Shown: piece by piece, positions 45,275-56,159 of the stretch
Layout: every line of letters starts with the position of its first letter
How positions within the stretch are numbered: the stretch's first letter is position 1
Assembly (NCBI GenBank): GCA_947095535.1
Contig: OX352773.1
Location: 109,623,950 to 109,687,949, forward strand
From: Poecilobothrus nobilitatus
Lineage: Eukaryota > Arthropoda > Insecta > Diptera > Dolichopodidae
Direction: 5' to 3'
Length of the DNA stretch: 64,000 bases
The notes under the pieces: generated by a model
The model's database searches: none
The model's input: the letters and a program-made list of their open reading frames with translations, nothing else
What the model was told of the DNA's origin: nothing
Program-made: the position numbers and the translations under genes

Positions 45275-45324
45275 GTAGAGGTTTTGAAATACTTGAAGTA
45301 CTTCAAGTATTTCAAAACCTCTAC
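45275..45324. repeat. Perfect 50-bp palindrome (24-bp arms, TA centre)
   Basis: The left arm 45,275-45,298 and right arm 45,301-45,324 are exact reverse complements separated by TA. It replaces the RT fingers segment (the DTKKAAGxD region) expected between VTLKGLKDVCINL and FTLPNGRLRMFSQF. Confidence 0.95.
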
Positions 45325-45679
45325 ACAGATTTATACACACATCCTTCAGTCCTTTCAAGGTGACGTACGGTATTTTCTCTACATCAATTTTTGCTATGAG
45401 ATCTGTATTTCCATCAGCTGCACTTTGCGGGAATGGTTTGAAGAAATTTGACAGGTGTTCAGAAAAGATTCTGGCTTTGTCTTTTGAATTTTCAATCCAT
45501 GTCCCACCTTCGGTTTTCAACGGTGGAAAACTTATTAATTTTTTTTTTAGTCTATTGCTCAGCTGATTTAGATGGGCTTTATCACCCGGAAACCTTCTTA
45601 TTTTGCCATTTCCTTCTACCCCTTCTTTTTTACTGTATAAGTTCAATGATTTCTCTTAACTTCTGTATTGCATGCTTGC

Positions 45680-46748
45680 ACACACTGACGGTGTACTCTA
45701 CTCTGCTGCCGTTTGAATTTCTGATGTGAAATATTCGATTTCTCTGTCTATTTGTGTTCTTGTTTCTAGCAACGATCTTTGGTTTATTTGAAGTTTCCTT
45801 CTAAATTTATTCCAATCGGTTTTTTTGTTTGCTAGACTTCGTATATTTTCCCTTTGTTTTACATCTTTACCACACGTTAAAATTACTGGAGTGTGATCAG
45901 ATGATACATCACTTTGCACATCTATTTGATGACTTGTCATTCCTTTTATAACAAAAAAGTCTATAAGATCAGGTGTTTTTGATGGATCTGTAGGCCAATA
46001 GGTTGGTGAACCAGATAAGAAAAAGTCGCATCTATATTTTTGGGCCTGTCTGTAGAGCTCCTTACCTTTTGCAGATGTTAGTCTCGAGCCCCAGTAGGTG
46101 TGTTTAGCATTAAAATCGCCTTCTACAATGAAGCTATTTCCTAGTGACTTGAACAAGTTAAAGTAATCATCTGTATTTAGCGAGTGATTTGGCGGACAGT
46201 ATATGACTATTATCTTAAAGTTTTTATTTTTAGTCCATATACTAATCGTTGTTGTTTGCATTGCGCAATTTGCTATATTTGATTCTTCATGGTGCTTAAT
46301 ATTATTTTTGGTATCAGTATGGTGAGCAGTATGATTACATTCATAACCGGGTATTTTTAGATTTGACTCTTTTTTTAGGTCTGCTTCAGAAATTAGGTAT
46401 ATGTCAATATTTTCATTCATTAGAAATATTTCAAGTTCCGGAACATGTTGGTAAATCCCGTTTGCATTCCATGTGGGAATTTTAAGAGTACATATTAGTC
46501 GTTTTTATTTTTGTTTGGCACTCGTTTGCCTGCTTTTTTTCTTTATTTCCGCTATCCCGTTCCGTAGTTTTTTGGAGAGAATTGTCTTGGTCATACATTT
46601 TCTGCAAAATAGTGTTTAGCATTTCTTTCATAGAGGTTTCTTCTTGTTGTTTGTTTTTAGCTATCTGTGCATATGACTTACTATTCTCAATTTGTATATT
46701 TGGAGTAACTGGTTGTTTTGATGTATTTCCTTTACCTTCTTTGCCCAC
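45680..46748 (-). pseudogene. J2 end of ORF1 and ORF2 endonuclease
   Basis: The ORF1 C-terminal piece (46,748-46,484: SYAQIAKNKQQEETSMKEML, TERDSGNKEKKQANECQ) is followed by LKIPTWNANGIYQHVPELEI and the endonuclease ORF 46,420-45,698 (240 codons). Visible catalytic blocks: IYLISEADL, VIYCPPNHSLN, FIVEGDFNAKHTYWGSRLT, TPDLIDFFVIKG and SSDHTPVIL. This APE-type nuclease nicks target DNA for target-primed reverse transcription. Residues Glu, GDFN and SDH are all present. The frame stops at 45,698 near the LINE A insertion. Confidence 0.85.
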
Positions 46749-49700
46749 GACTATTTTTATTTATTTATTTTATTTAATTTCAGACAATTTAACATTGTGT
46801 ATAAAAAATTAAATTAATCCTAATATCTAAATTAATGTACAATTAACCTAGTAATAATAAAGCTATAGATTATACATTTATAAAATATACATTTTTTTAA
46901 CTAAAATTTAACTTATAAATTATGCTCTCACTCTTATTTTCTTTTATGATAATATGCTTTTTTAGAGATGATTTGAACTGTTCAGCAGTTTTGTAATTCT
47001 TTATGTAATCCGATAAACTGTTATATAATTTAACTGCGCTATTTTTCAGGCTATTGTGTTTAGTCGACCTTCTAGCTTTGGGTATTGTTTAGTTTAAATT
47101 TGTTTCTTGTGTTATAATTATGTATTTCGTTTCGTTTATTTATTATCCAATTTGACTTTAGTTTTTTATTTACAATATTATGAATATATTTACACTTTTC
47201 GAAGTAGATTAGTTGATTAATATCTAATTCTTCTGTCACCATGTATAGATTTTTTGTGCTACATCTCTCATATCCATCTTATATAAGATTTTTAGTGCTT
47301 TATTCATTATTGTACCAATTTGTTTTAGATGAAAACTTGAACATTGGCCCCAGCTAGTAATGTTAAATCTAATTTTGGAAAAATATGTCCATTATAGATG
47401 AGTTTAACTACTTTCTTAGGAACTCCACACGATCTCCTGATGACCATTACTATAGGAATTACACTATTTTTAATTTGCTTATGCCATTTTAGATTTTCAT
47501 CAATAGTGGCTCTCAAATATTTTATATCATGTGCTCTGATTAGTGACTGATTGTTAATTTTTATGTTAATTTCATCACCGCTTCTCAGATCAGCCTTAAA
47601 AATCATATAATTTGTTTTTTTTTATATTCACAAATTTTAGCCAATTACAAAATTTTTCCAAGTCCTCATTTAGTACAGTTTCTAATCCAGAAAGAGTGCT
47701 TGCCTTAACAACAATATTTGTGTCATCAGCATGAATATTATATTTTGACATTATGGCGCACAGTTAGCCATATTCATGATGTATAGTAAATATAATAGAG
47801 GGCCCATTAGTGATCCTTGTGGTACTCCAATTTTTATAGGCAGATTACCACTCAGTGTATTGTTAATTCTCGTACATTGCGTTCTATTTTTTAAGTAATC
47901 TTTTAATAAATCTCTTGCTACACCTCTTATTCCTATATCCTCTATAATATTTAAGAGTTTTTCATGATTTACAACATCAAATGCTTTAGTTAAATCTACA
48001 AAGAATGCTGCTACATATTTTCCTTCATCAAATGCTTCTTGTATTTGTTCAATTGTATTAGTAACAGATGATTCGGTCCTACTACTTTCTAAAAAACCAT
48101 ACTGATTGTTGTCAAATCCAATTGTTTTGTTTACAAAGGCTCTTATTCTCATATTAATTACTTTTTCAAAAATTTTACTTAATGAGTTTAGTATGGATAT
48201 TGGTCTATAATTTTCACAATCCGTTTTCGATTCACTTTTGTAAACTAGGGTTATTATAGATTCTTTCTAGCAGTTAGGAAATATATCTATCGATAAATTT
48301 TTGTTTACTATATTTGACAATGGCTTTTTGATTACTGATGCAAGAGCTTGTATATTTTTCACTGTAATTGTATCCAATCCTGCTGCGGCATTTTTATTTA
48401 GGCCCATTATTATATTAAATATTTCATTTTCATTTGTAGGCTCTAAAAAAATTGACTTATGATTAATTATATTACTTATTGCAGTATAATTAGTATAAGT
48501 CGCCTTGTTATTTGTTATTGTTTCCTCGTCTATTTGATTGAAAAATTTATTCATAGTTGTTGCTATTTCATAATCATTTTCTGCATAATTTCCCGTATCC
48601 ATTCGTATAGTGTTTATATATTCCCTTTTTTCATTGTTCATGTTGGTCCTTATTGTGTTGTTTATTACTCTCTACAGTTTTCTTGAATCGTTACCATCTT
48701 CCGCTTTTTCTTTCTAGTTAATTTTTTAGATTTAAAATATTTGTTTTTTTTCTCTGTTATTTTTATCTTTCTTGTAGGCATCATATAATTTGCTCCTCCT
48801 TGTCATATTATATAGTATATTTTCATTTATCCAATGATTGTTTCTTGTTTTTATAGAATAACTTTTAAAGCTCAATTCCTTCGCTGCTTGTATAATGTCT
48901 ATTAATTGATGAATTTGATCGATATTCTCCTTTTAAATTTTAGATCTTACAATTTCAAGCATATTATTATAATCTATTTTCACTTTAGTTATTTTTTGGA
49001 TTGGTTTTTTACTTAGTTTAACTGATTTCATATGCGCAATGGTCATTTTATGATCTGAGAGGTCGGTATTTTTTAATTTATATGATATATCTATCTTATC
49101 ATTGCAATTAGTGATAATATGATCAATTAAAGTATTTGTATTCACAGTTTCTCTTGTTCCATCAGTTTCATTTATAATATTATATCCTGAACATGTCTAT
49201 GTACTTTGTTGTAGTATTAGTATTTTCAAATAGGTTTATGTTTATACTGCAAATATTGTTAGATTTGTTATCTGGTCTATTTGTCTTTTCATTTGTTCTA
49301 TAAATAGGTTGTTGTTAATATTTGGAGCTTTATAGAGTGTTCCTATTTTAAGTTTAGGTGTTGTGTTAATTAACTCAATGATGGTTAGATTGTCTAATTC
49401 CTCTTGAACAATTATGTTAACATTAAGTTCTTTTTTTATATATATAGCAGTACCACCACCTCGGTTTTGATTTCTACAGTTAAAATTTTATAATTTTTAT
49501 TAATTGGTAAATTAAAGTAAGTATTTTCATTATCGTAAATCCAAACTTCATTTAATATCACTATATCAATATTGTTAATTTCCTGTATAGTCGCTTCCAG
49601 TTCATAAAATTTGTTTCTAATACTACATAATATGTTTACGTATAAAATTTTTAATTCACTTATATTTTGTTCTTTTATGTGTTCCATCATTTTGCTATTA

Positions 49701-50209
49701 AATAGTTTTTCCACGAATCCCTTATTTTCTGAAAATACTCCCTGTATTTGTTGTATATATGGCTTCTGTCTTTTGCTACATCTTTGGCTGTTATTCCTAT
49801 ATTTTCGTGATATTTATCATATAATTTACGTAAGTCTTCATAATTTGTAGGAAGTCCTTCTTGACTGATAAGTACTATTATGTTAGTTTTTGTCATACCA
49901 TCGTAAAATATATCATCCTGATCATGGAAAAAAGACAAAAATAACCTCACGTTAGTATATATTCTATGATCACGTAATCTTGAAAGTACATATATGCTAT
50001 CCCCATTTTCTACTGCTTTTTTTGTTAGTCTAACAATTGGAGGAACCATTGGATCAATGTAGTTTTTTTGGTTATCTTGAAAGTTGTTGCAGTTACTTCC
50101 CTCCACATTACTAGCTTTTTGATTCCATGTTTCTCCTTTCTTCCAGTTGAAATACTTAGAATTAGTGTTTGTTTGCCCATTATGACTATTAACACTACTG
50201 ATACTATTA
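46376..50209. repeat. Large tandem duplication, unit 1 (~3.83 kb)
   Basis: The sequence from TTAGGTCTGCTTCAGAAAT (46,376) to AACACTACTGATACTATTA (50,209) is repeated at 50,210-54,237 with few substitutions (for example 4-bp and 1-bp indels near 46,490 and 46,625). It contains the start of J2 ORF2, the end of J2 ORF1, and LINE B from its 3' end to the middle of its ORF1. Confidence 0.95.
46750..50209 (-). mobile_element. CR1-like LINE B, copy 1 (5' truncated by the duplication junction)
   Basis: Runs on the minus strand from the ORF1 middle to a TAAA-rich 3' tail (AAATAAAATAAATAAATAAAAATA at 46,750-46,775). Contains the ORF1 C-terminal domain (49,687-50,106), endonuclease (49,690-48,930), RT (48,641-47,700) and C-terminal tail (to ~46,896). 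RT motifs: NKNAAAGLDTITVKNIQAL, NNQYGFLESSRTESSVTNTI, FVDLTKAFDVVNHEKLL, IGVPQGSLMGPLLYLLYIMN, NIHADDTNIVV (Asp pair kept). Frameshifts and stops throughout ORF2. Confidence 0.85.
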
Positions 50210-50725
50210 GGTCTGCTTCAGAAATCAGGCATATGTCAATATTTTCATTCATTAGAAATATTTCAAGTTCCGGAACATGTTGGTAAATCCCGTTTGCATT
50301 CCATGTGGGAATTTTAAGAGTATTAGTCGTTTTTATTTTTGTTTGGCACTCGTTTGCCTGCTTTTTTTCTTTATTTCCGCTATCCCGTTCCGTAGTTTTT
50401 TGGAGAGAATTGTCTTGGTCATACATTTTCTGCAAAATAGTGTTTAGCATTTCATTTCATAGAGGTTTCTTCTTGTTGTTTGTTTTTAGCTATCTGTGCA
50501 TATGACTTACTATTCTCAATTTGTATATTTGGAGTAACTGGTTGTTTTGATGTATTTCCTTTACCTTCTTTGCCCACGACTATTTTTATTTATTTATTTT
50601 ATTTAATTTCAGACAATTTAACATTGTGTATAAGAAATTAAATTAATCTTAATATCTAAATTAATGTACAATTAACCTAGTAATAATATAGCTATAGATT
50701 ATACATTTATAAAATATACATTTTT

Positions 50726-53718
50726 TTAACTAAAATTTAACTTATAAATTATGCTCTCACTCTTATTTTCTTTTATGATAATATGCTTTTTTAGAGATGA
50801 TTTGAACTTTTCAGCAGTTTTGTAATTCTTTATGTAATCCGATAAACTGTTATATAATTTAACTGCGCTATTTTTCAGACTATTGTGTTTAGTCGACGTT
50901 CTAGCTTTGGGTATATTTTTAGTTTAAATTTGTTTCTTGCGTTATAATTATGTATTTCGTTTCGTTTATTTATTATCCAATTTGACTTTAGTTTTTTATT
51001 TACAATATTATGAATATATTTACACTTTTCGAAGTAGATTAGTTGATTAATATCTAATTCTTCTGTCACCATATATAGATTTTTTGTGCTACATTTCTCA
51101 TATCCATCTTATATAAGATTTTTAGTGCTTTATTCATTATTGTACCAATTTGTTTTAGATGAAAACTTGAACCTTGGCTCCAGCTAGTAATGTTAAATCT
51201 AATTTTGGAAAAATATGTCCATTATAGATGAGTTTATATACTTTCTTAGGAACTCCACACGATCTCCTGATAACCATTACTATAGGAATTACACTATTTT
51301 TAATTTGCTTATGCATAAATATTATAAATATTATGCATAAATATTATATTTTGACATTATGGCGCACAGCTAGCCATATTCATGATGTATAGTAAATACA
51401 ATAGAGGGCCCATTAGTGTTCCTTGTGGTACTCCAATTTTTATAGGCAGATTACCACTCAGTATATTGTTAATTCTCGTACATTGCGTTCTATTTTTTAA
51501 GTAATCTTATGCCATTTTAGATTTTCATCAATAGTGGCTCTCAAATATTTTATATCATGTGCTCTGATTAGTGACTGATTGTTAATTTTTATGTTAATTT
51601 CATCACCGCTTCTCAGATCAGGCTTAAAAATCATATAATTGGTTTTTTTTTATATTCATAAATTTCAGCCAATTACAAAATTTTTCCAAGTCCTCATTTA
51701 GTACAGTTTCTAATCCAGAAAGAGTGCTTGCCTTAACAACAATATTTGTGTCATCAGCATAAATATTATATTTTGACATTATGGCGCACAGCTAGCCATA
51801 TTCATGATGTATAGTAAATATAATAGAGGGCCCATTAGTGATCCTTGTGGTACTCCAATTTTTATAGGCAGATTACCACTCAGTGTATTGTTAATTCTCG
51901 TATATTGCGTTCTATTTTTTAAGTAATCTTTTAATAAATCTCTTGCTACACCTCTTATTCCTATATCCTCTATAATATTTAAGAGTTTTTCATGATTTAC
52001 AACATGAAATGCTTTAGTTAAATCTACAAAGAATGCTGCTACATATTTTCCTTCATCAAATGCTTCTTGTATTTGTTCAATTGTACTAGTAACAGATGAT
52101 TCGGTCCCACTACTTTCTAAAAAACCATACTGATTGTTGTCAAATCCAATTGTTTTGTTTACAAGGGCTCTTATTCTCATATTAATTACTTTTTCAAAAA
52201 TTTTACTTAATGAGTTTAGTATGGATATTGGTCTATAATTTTCACAATCCGTTTTCGATTCACTTTTGTAAACTAGGGTTATTATAGATTCTTTCTAGCA
52301 GTTAGGAAATATATCCATCGATAAATTTTTGTTTACTATATTTGACAACGGCTTTTTGATTACTGATGCAAGAGCTTGTATATTTTTCACTGTAATTGTA
52401 TCCAATCCTGCTGCGGCATTTTTATTTAGGCCCATTATTATATTAAATATTTCATTTTCATTTGTAGGCTCTAAAAAAATTGACTTATGATTAATTATAT
52501 TACTTATTGCAGTATAATTAGTATAAGTCGCCTTGTTAATTTTTATTATTTCCTCGTCTATTTGATTGAAAAATTTTTTCATAGTTGTTGCTATTTCATA
52601 ATCATTTTCTGCATAATTTCCCGTATCCATTCGTATAGTGTTTATATATTCCCTTTTTTCATTGTTCATGTTGGTCCTTATTGTGTTGTTTATTACTCTC
52701 TACAGTTTTCTTGAATCGTTACCATCTTCCGCTTTTTCTTTCTAGTTAATTTTTTAGATTGAAAATATTTGTTTTTTTTCTCTGTTATTTTTATCTTTCT
52801 TGTAGGCATCATATAATTTGCTCCTCCTTGTCATATTATATAGTATATTTTCATTTATCCAATGATTGTTTCTTGTTTTTATAGAATAACTTTTAAAGCT
52901 CAATTCCTTCGCTGCTTGTATAATGTCTATTAATTGATGAATTTGATCGATATTCTCCTTTTAAATTTTAGATCTTACAATTTCAAGCATATTATTATAA
53001 TCTATTTTCACTTTAGTTATTTTTTGGATTGGTTTTTTACTTAGTTTAACTGATTTCATATACGCAATGGTCATTTTATGATCTGAGAGGTCGGTATTTT
53101 TTAATTTATATGATATATCTATCTTATCATTGCAATTAGTGATAATATGATCAATTAAAGTATTTGTATTCGCAGTTTCTCTTGTTTCATCAGTTTCATT
53201 TATAATATTATATCCTGAACATGTCTATGTACTTTGTTGTAGTATTAGTATTTTCAAATAGGTTTATGTTTATACTGCAAATATTGTTAGATTTGTTATC
53301 TGGTCTATTTGTCTTTCCATTTGTTCTATAAATAGGTTGTTGTTAATATTTGGCGCTTTATAGAGTGTACCTATTTTAAGTTTAGATGTTGTGTTAATTA
53401 ACTCAATGATGGTTAGATTGTCTAATTCCTCTTGAACAATTATGTTAACATTAAGTTCTTTTTTTATATATATCACAGTACCACCACCTCGGTTTTGATT
53501 TCTACAGTTAAAATTTTATAATTTTTATTAATTGGTAAATTAAAGTAAGTATTTTCATTATCGTAAATCCAAACTTCATTTAATATCACTATATCAATAT
53601 TGTTAATTTCCTGTATAGTCGCTTCCAGTTCATAAAATTTGTTTCTAATACTACATAATATGTTTACGTATAAAATTTTTAATTCACTTATATTTTGTTC
53701 TTTTATGTGTTCCATCAT
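50726..53718 (-). pseudogene. LINE B ORF2 (endonuclease and reverse transcriptase), copy 2
   Basis: The ATG at 53,718 overlaps the ORF1 stop. The endonuclease has ISELKILYVNILCSIRNKFY, IDIVILNEVWIYDNENTYFN, IGTLYKAPN and SDHK. RT blocks as in copy 1: NKNAAAGLDTITVKNIQ (~52,400), FVDLTKAFHVVNHEKLL (~52,030), IGVPQGSLMGPLLYLLY (~51,850), ADDTNIVVKA (~51,745). The C-terminal YNARNKFKLKIYPKLER and SAVKLYNSLSDYIKNYKTAE lead to a stop at 50,726. In-frame stops and frameshifts (for example at 52,295 and 51,520) plus the 199-bp insertion disrupt it. Confidence 0.8.
51310..51508. repeat. 199-bp insertion in unit 2, copied from nearby RT sequence
   Basis: Absent from unit 1. About 165 bp of it (from TTATATTTTGACATTATGGC to TTTTTTAAGTAATCTTATG) match ~51,768-51,935 just to its right. 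It is preceded by a short AT-rich repeat (TATGCATAAATATTATA twice). This is a local templated duplication. Confidence 0.9.
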
Positions 53719-55939
53719 TTTGCTATTAAATAGTTTTTCCACGAATCCCTTATTTTCTGAAAATACTCCCTGTATTTGTTGTATATATGGCTTCTGTCTT
53801 TTGCTACATCTTTGGCTGTTATTCCTATATTTTCGTGATATTTATCATATAATTTACGTAAGTCTTCATAATTTGTAGGAAGTCCTTCTTGACTGATAAG
53901 TACTATTATGTTAGTTTTTGTCATACCATCGTAAAATATATCATCCTGATCATGGAAAAAAGACAAAAATAACCTCACGTTAGTATATATTCTATGATCA
54001 CGTAATCTTGAAAGTACATATATGCTATCCCCATTTTCTACTGCTTTTTTTGTTAGTCTAACAATTGGAGGAACCATTGGATCAATGTAGTTTTTTTGGT
54101 TATCTTGAAAGTTGTTGCAGTTACTTCCCTCCACATTACTAGCTTTTTGATTCCATGTTTCTCCTTTCTTCCAGTTGAAATACTTAGAATTAGTGTTTGT
54201 TTGCCCATTATGACTATTAACACTACTGATACTATTATTGTTGCTCTTACTATTATCGCAAAATGTGTTAACATTTTTTTTATCATTACAATTATTAATA
54301 TTTGGGTTTTTAAACTCGTGATTTTGATTGAATGAAGAGCTTCTTTTTGACCATAATTTAGGAATATAACTAAATATATTATTTGAATTTTTGTTTTGTT
54401 TTGGTTTTTTGAATTGTGTGCTTTTATGCTACTATCATCTTTAATTTTATAATTAATATCTTCTTTTAATTTAGAGCCAGTGTTAATAGTGTTATCTTCT
54501 TTTAAATTTTTGGCATTATGATTAATTCTATCGTTAATTATATAATGTTTTAGTTCATAATTATTTTTATTTGTATTTTCTTTATGGCTTTGCATACAGT
54601 TTTCATGATTTATTTGATCAACGACTATGTTCTTGAATTGCTAGTATCCAATGGCTGTTTTTTTAAACCTAATTTATATTGATATGCTGGACATAATTTA
54701 CTAAGTGTCCTATTATTAATATCCATATTTAGTTTTCATATTTATTTTCTCGTTGTATTTTATACAATTTATGCATTTATTTATTTCCTCTTTGTTACAT
54801 TCGTTAGTTTTATGTTCTTGGTGACATTTTAGACATGTTTCTTGTTCTTCAAATCCACTGATTTATGTTTGAACGCTTTACATTTGTAGCAACTTCGTAT
54901 ATTTATAGCATCAAACACCTTGCATCTTTCCCATCCTAAACATAATTTTTCGTTCGCAAGTATTTTTGGGAAAATTTCTTTATCTACTTCAATTACTGCA
55001 TTGTATACTACTTTATTGTATTTGTTCATCTCGTATGTTTTTATCACTTTAATATCACACATTTCCATAAACGAGTTCTGCTTTTTAAGTTTCTCTATAA
55101 TTTCAGCATTACTAAATTTATTATTCATATGAACTTGAATCAATTTGTGGTTTAATGACCGTTGGCATTTTTATTTTGTAACTGTCTGTCATTTTTTTTT
55201 CTAATTCGATTTTCCGTTCTTCAATTGTGTCTGTTTCAATTAATATTGCGCCGTTTGGTTTATTTTCAATGTTCTTAATTTTAAGATCTTTTGCATCAAC
55301 CTTTGTATTTAAATCGCTTTTCTTTTTTTCACTTTTTTGTTTGTTTTTTCGCTTAACAATCAAAAGTAATTCTTTTTTCTTTTTCATTCCAATATTTTTC
55401 GTATTTTTTACCATATCAGCAAATGATACAGTTTGACCCACATTTATATTATTGTCGTTAATTACATTATTCATTTTTTTTCAGACCTCATTATTTTTTT
55501 TTATTACATTAATAACGATTCATTTACCTTATCGCTTTGTATTCTGAAGACTTCAGTAATTTTTTCCATCTTACGTAGCTCCATTTATTGTTCACTCTTA
55601 ATATCTTCCAATCTTTTCGTAAAATCCGACTCAATAGCTCTCAGTAAATTTATGACTTCACTTTCGTTTAGCAGCTTCAAATTCACTTTTATACTCCTTT
55701 AAATGTTCATTATTTTTTGTTACTGTAGAATCCATGTTTTGTAGAACCAAATCCACATTTTGTATGTATAACATGCAATCGCCCAAATGAATCTCACATT
55801 GTTGTTTGCATACACATTATTAATCGTCGATTGATCCAATCCTGAACATTTCCAAGCTTCATGAAAAACTTTTTACACACTCCCGAACATTGAATTCCCG
55901 TTTCTCCTTTTATTTTAGCTTTGCATTTATTGCAAGACA
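53715..55939 (-). pseudogene. LINE B ORF1 (PHD-like finger, Lys-rich, zinc knuckle, Asn-rich linker, C-terminal domain)
   Basis: Starts MVSCNKCKAKIKGETGIQC at 55,939: a Cys-rich PHD-like finger (C-x2-C ... C-SGV-C ... FHE-x-x-x-C, with a 1-bp frameshift in the F run). Next come a Lys-rich stretch (KKKKELLLIVKRKNKQKS) and an RRM-like part (NGAILIETDTIEERKIELEK). A single knuckle region (RSCYKCKAFKHKSVD) follows, then an Asn-rich linker (54,595-54,180). Last is the conserved C-terminal block PMVPPIVRLTKKAVENGDSI ... RDHRIYTNVRLFLSFFHDQD ... EGLPTNYEDLRKLYDKYHEN. A homologous C-terminal block occurs in LINE D. PHD-type fingers are known in CR1-clade ORF1 proteins. Confidence 0.75.
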
Positions 55940-56159
55940 CCATTCTAAAAAGATATTTTTTTTTTTTTTGTTTTATATGTTTTGCAACATACAAAATATT
56001 TAGCACTTAGAATATTTTTTTTTTAATTTGTTTTTTTATGTTGTATACATAATATGATACATTATAAAAGTTTTTTTTTTTTAATATTTTTTTCTGATTT
56101 ATTTTAAACTTGAGTTGTATTGTTTTAAGTAATTTTAACCGATAAGTAAAAACACGTCT

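Larger units (their letters stand above)
43570..45675 (-). mobile_element. LINE family A, copy 3 (5' truncated)
   Basis: Minus-strand element from NLYSKKEGVEGNGKIRRFPG (~45,640) to a T-run at 43,570-43,587 (A-tail). Its 3' UTR matches that of the 6.2-7.3 kb copy (TGGTTAAAGTCC...CACTAC/CACACG). It lies within J2, between its endonuclease and RT. It contains a 50-bp palindrome (45,275-45,324). Confidence 0.85.
50210..54237. repeat. Large tandem duplication, unit 2 (~4.03 kb)
   Basis: Direct copy of unit 1; matching points are offset by 3,829 bp on the left side and 4,028 bp on the right. The 199-bp difference is one insertion at 51,310-51,508. The junction at 50,209/50,210 has 3 bp (TTA) of microhomology between the two parental ends. 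Confidence 0.95.
50579..55955 (-). mobile_element. CR1-like LINE B, copy 2 (nearly full length, ~5.4 kb)
   Basis: Includes unit 2 of the duplication plus the undivided 5' part to ~55,950. Two ORFs overlap at TGATG. The 3' end carries TAAA-type repeats instead of a long A-tail, as in CR1/L2-group elements. The 5' boundary with J2 ORF1 is approximate. Both ORFs contain frameshifts; not active as it stands. Confidence 0.8.

Noticed and set aside
46582..50505. Plus-strand frames mirroring LINE B and J2
   Set aside because: Antisense shadows of the minus-strand LINE ORFs; they lack motifs and are Phe/Ile-rich complements of Asn/Lys-rich coding sequence.
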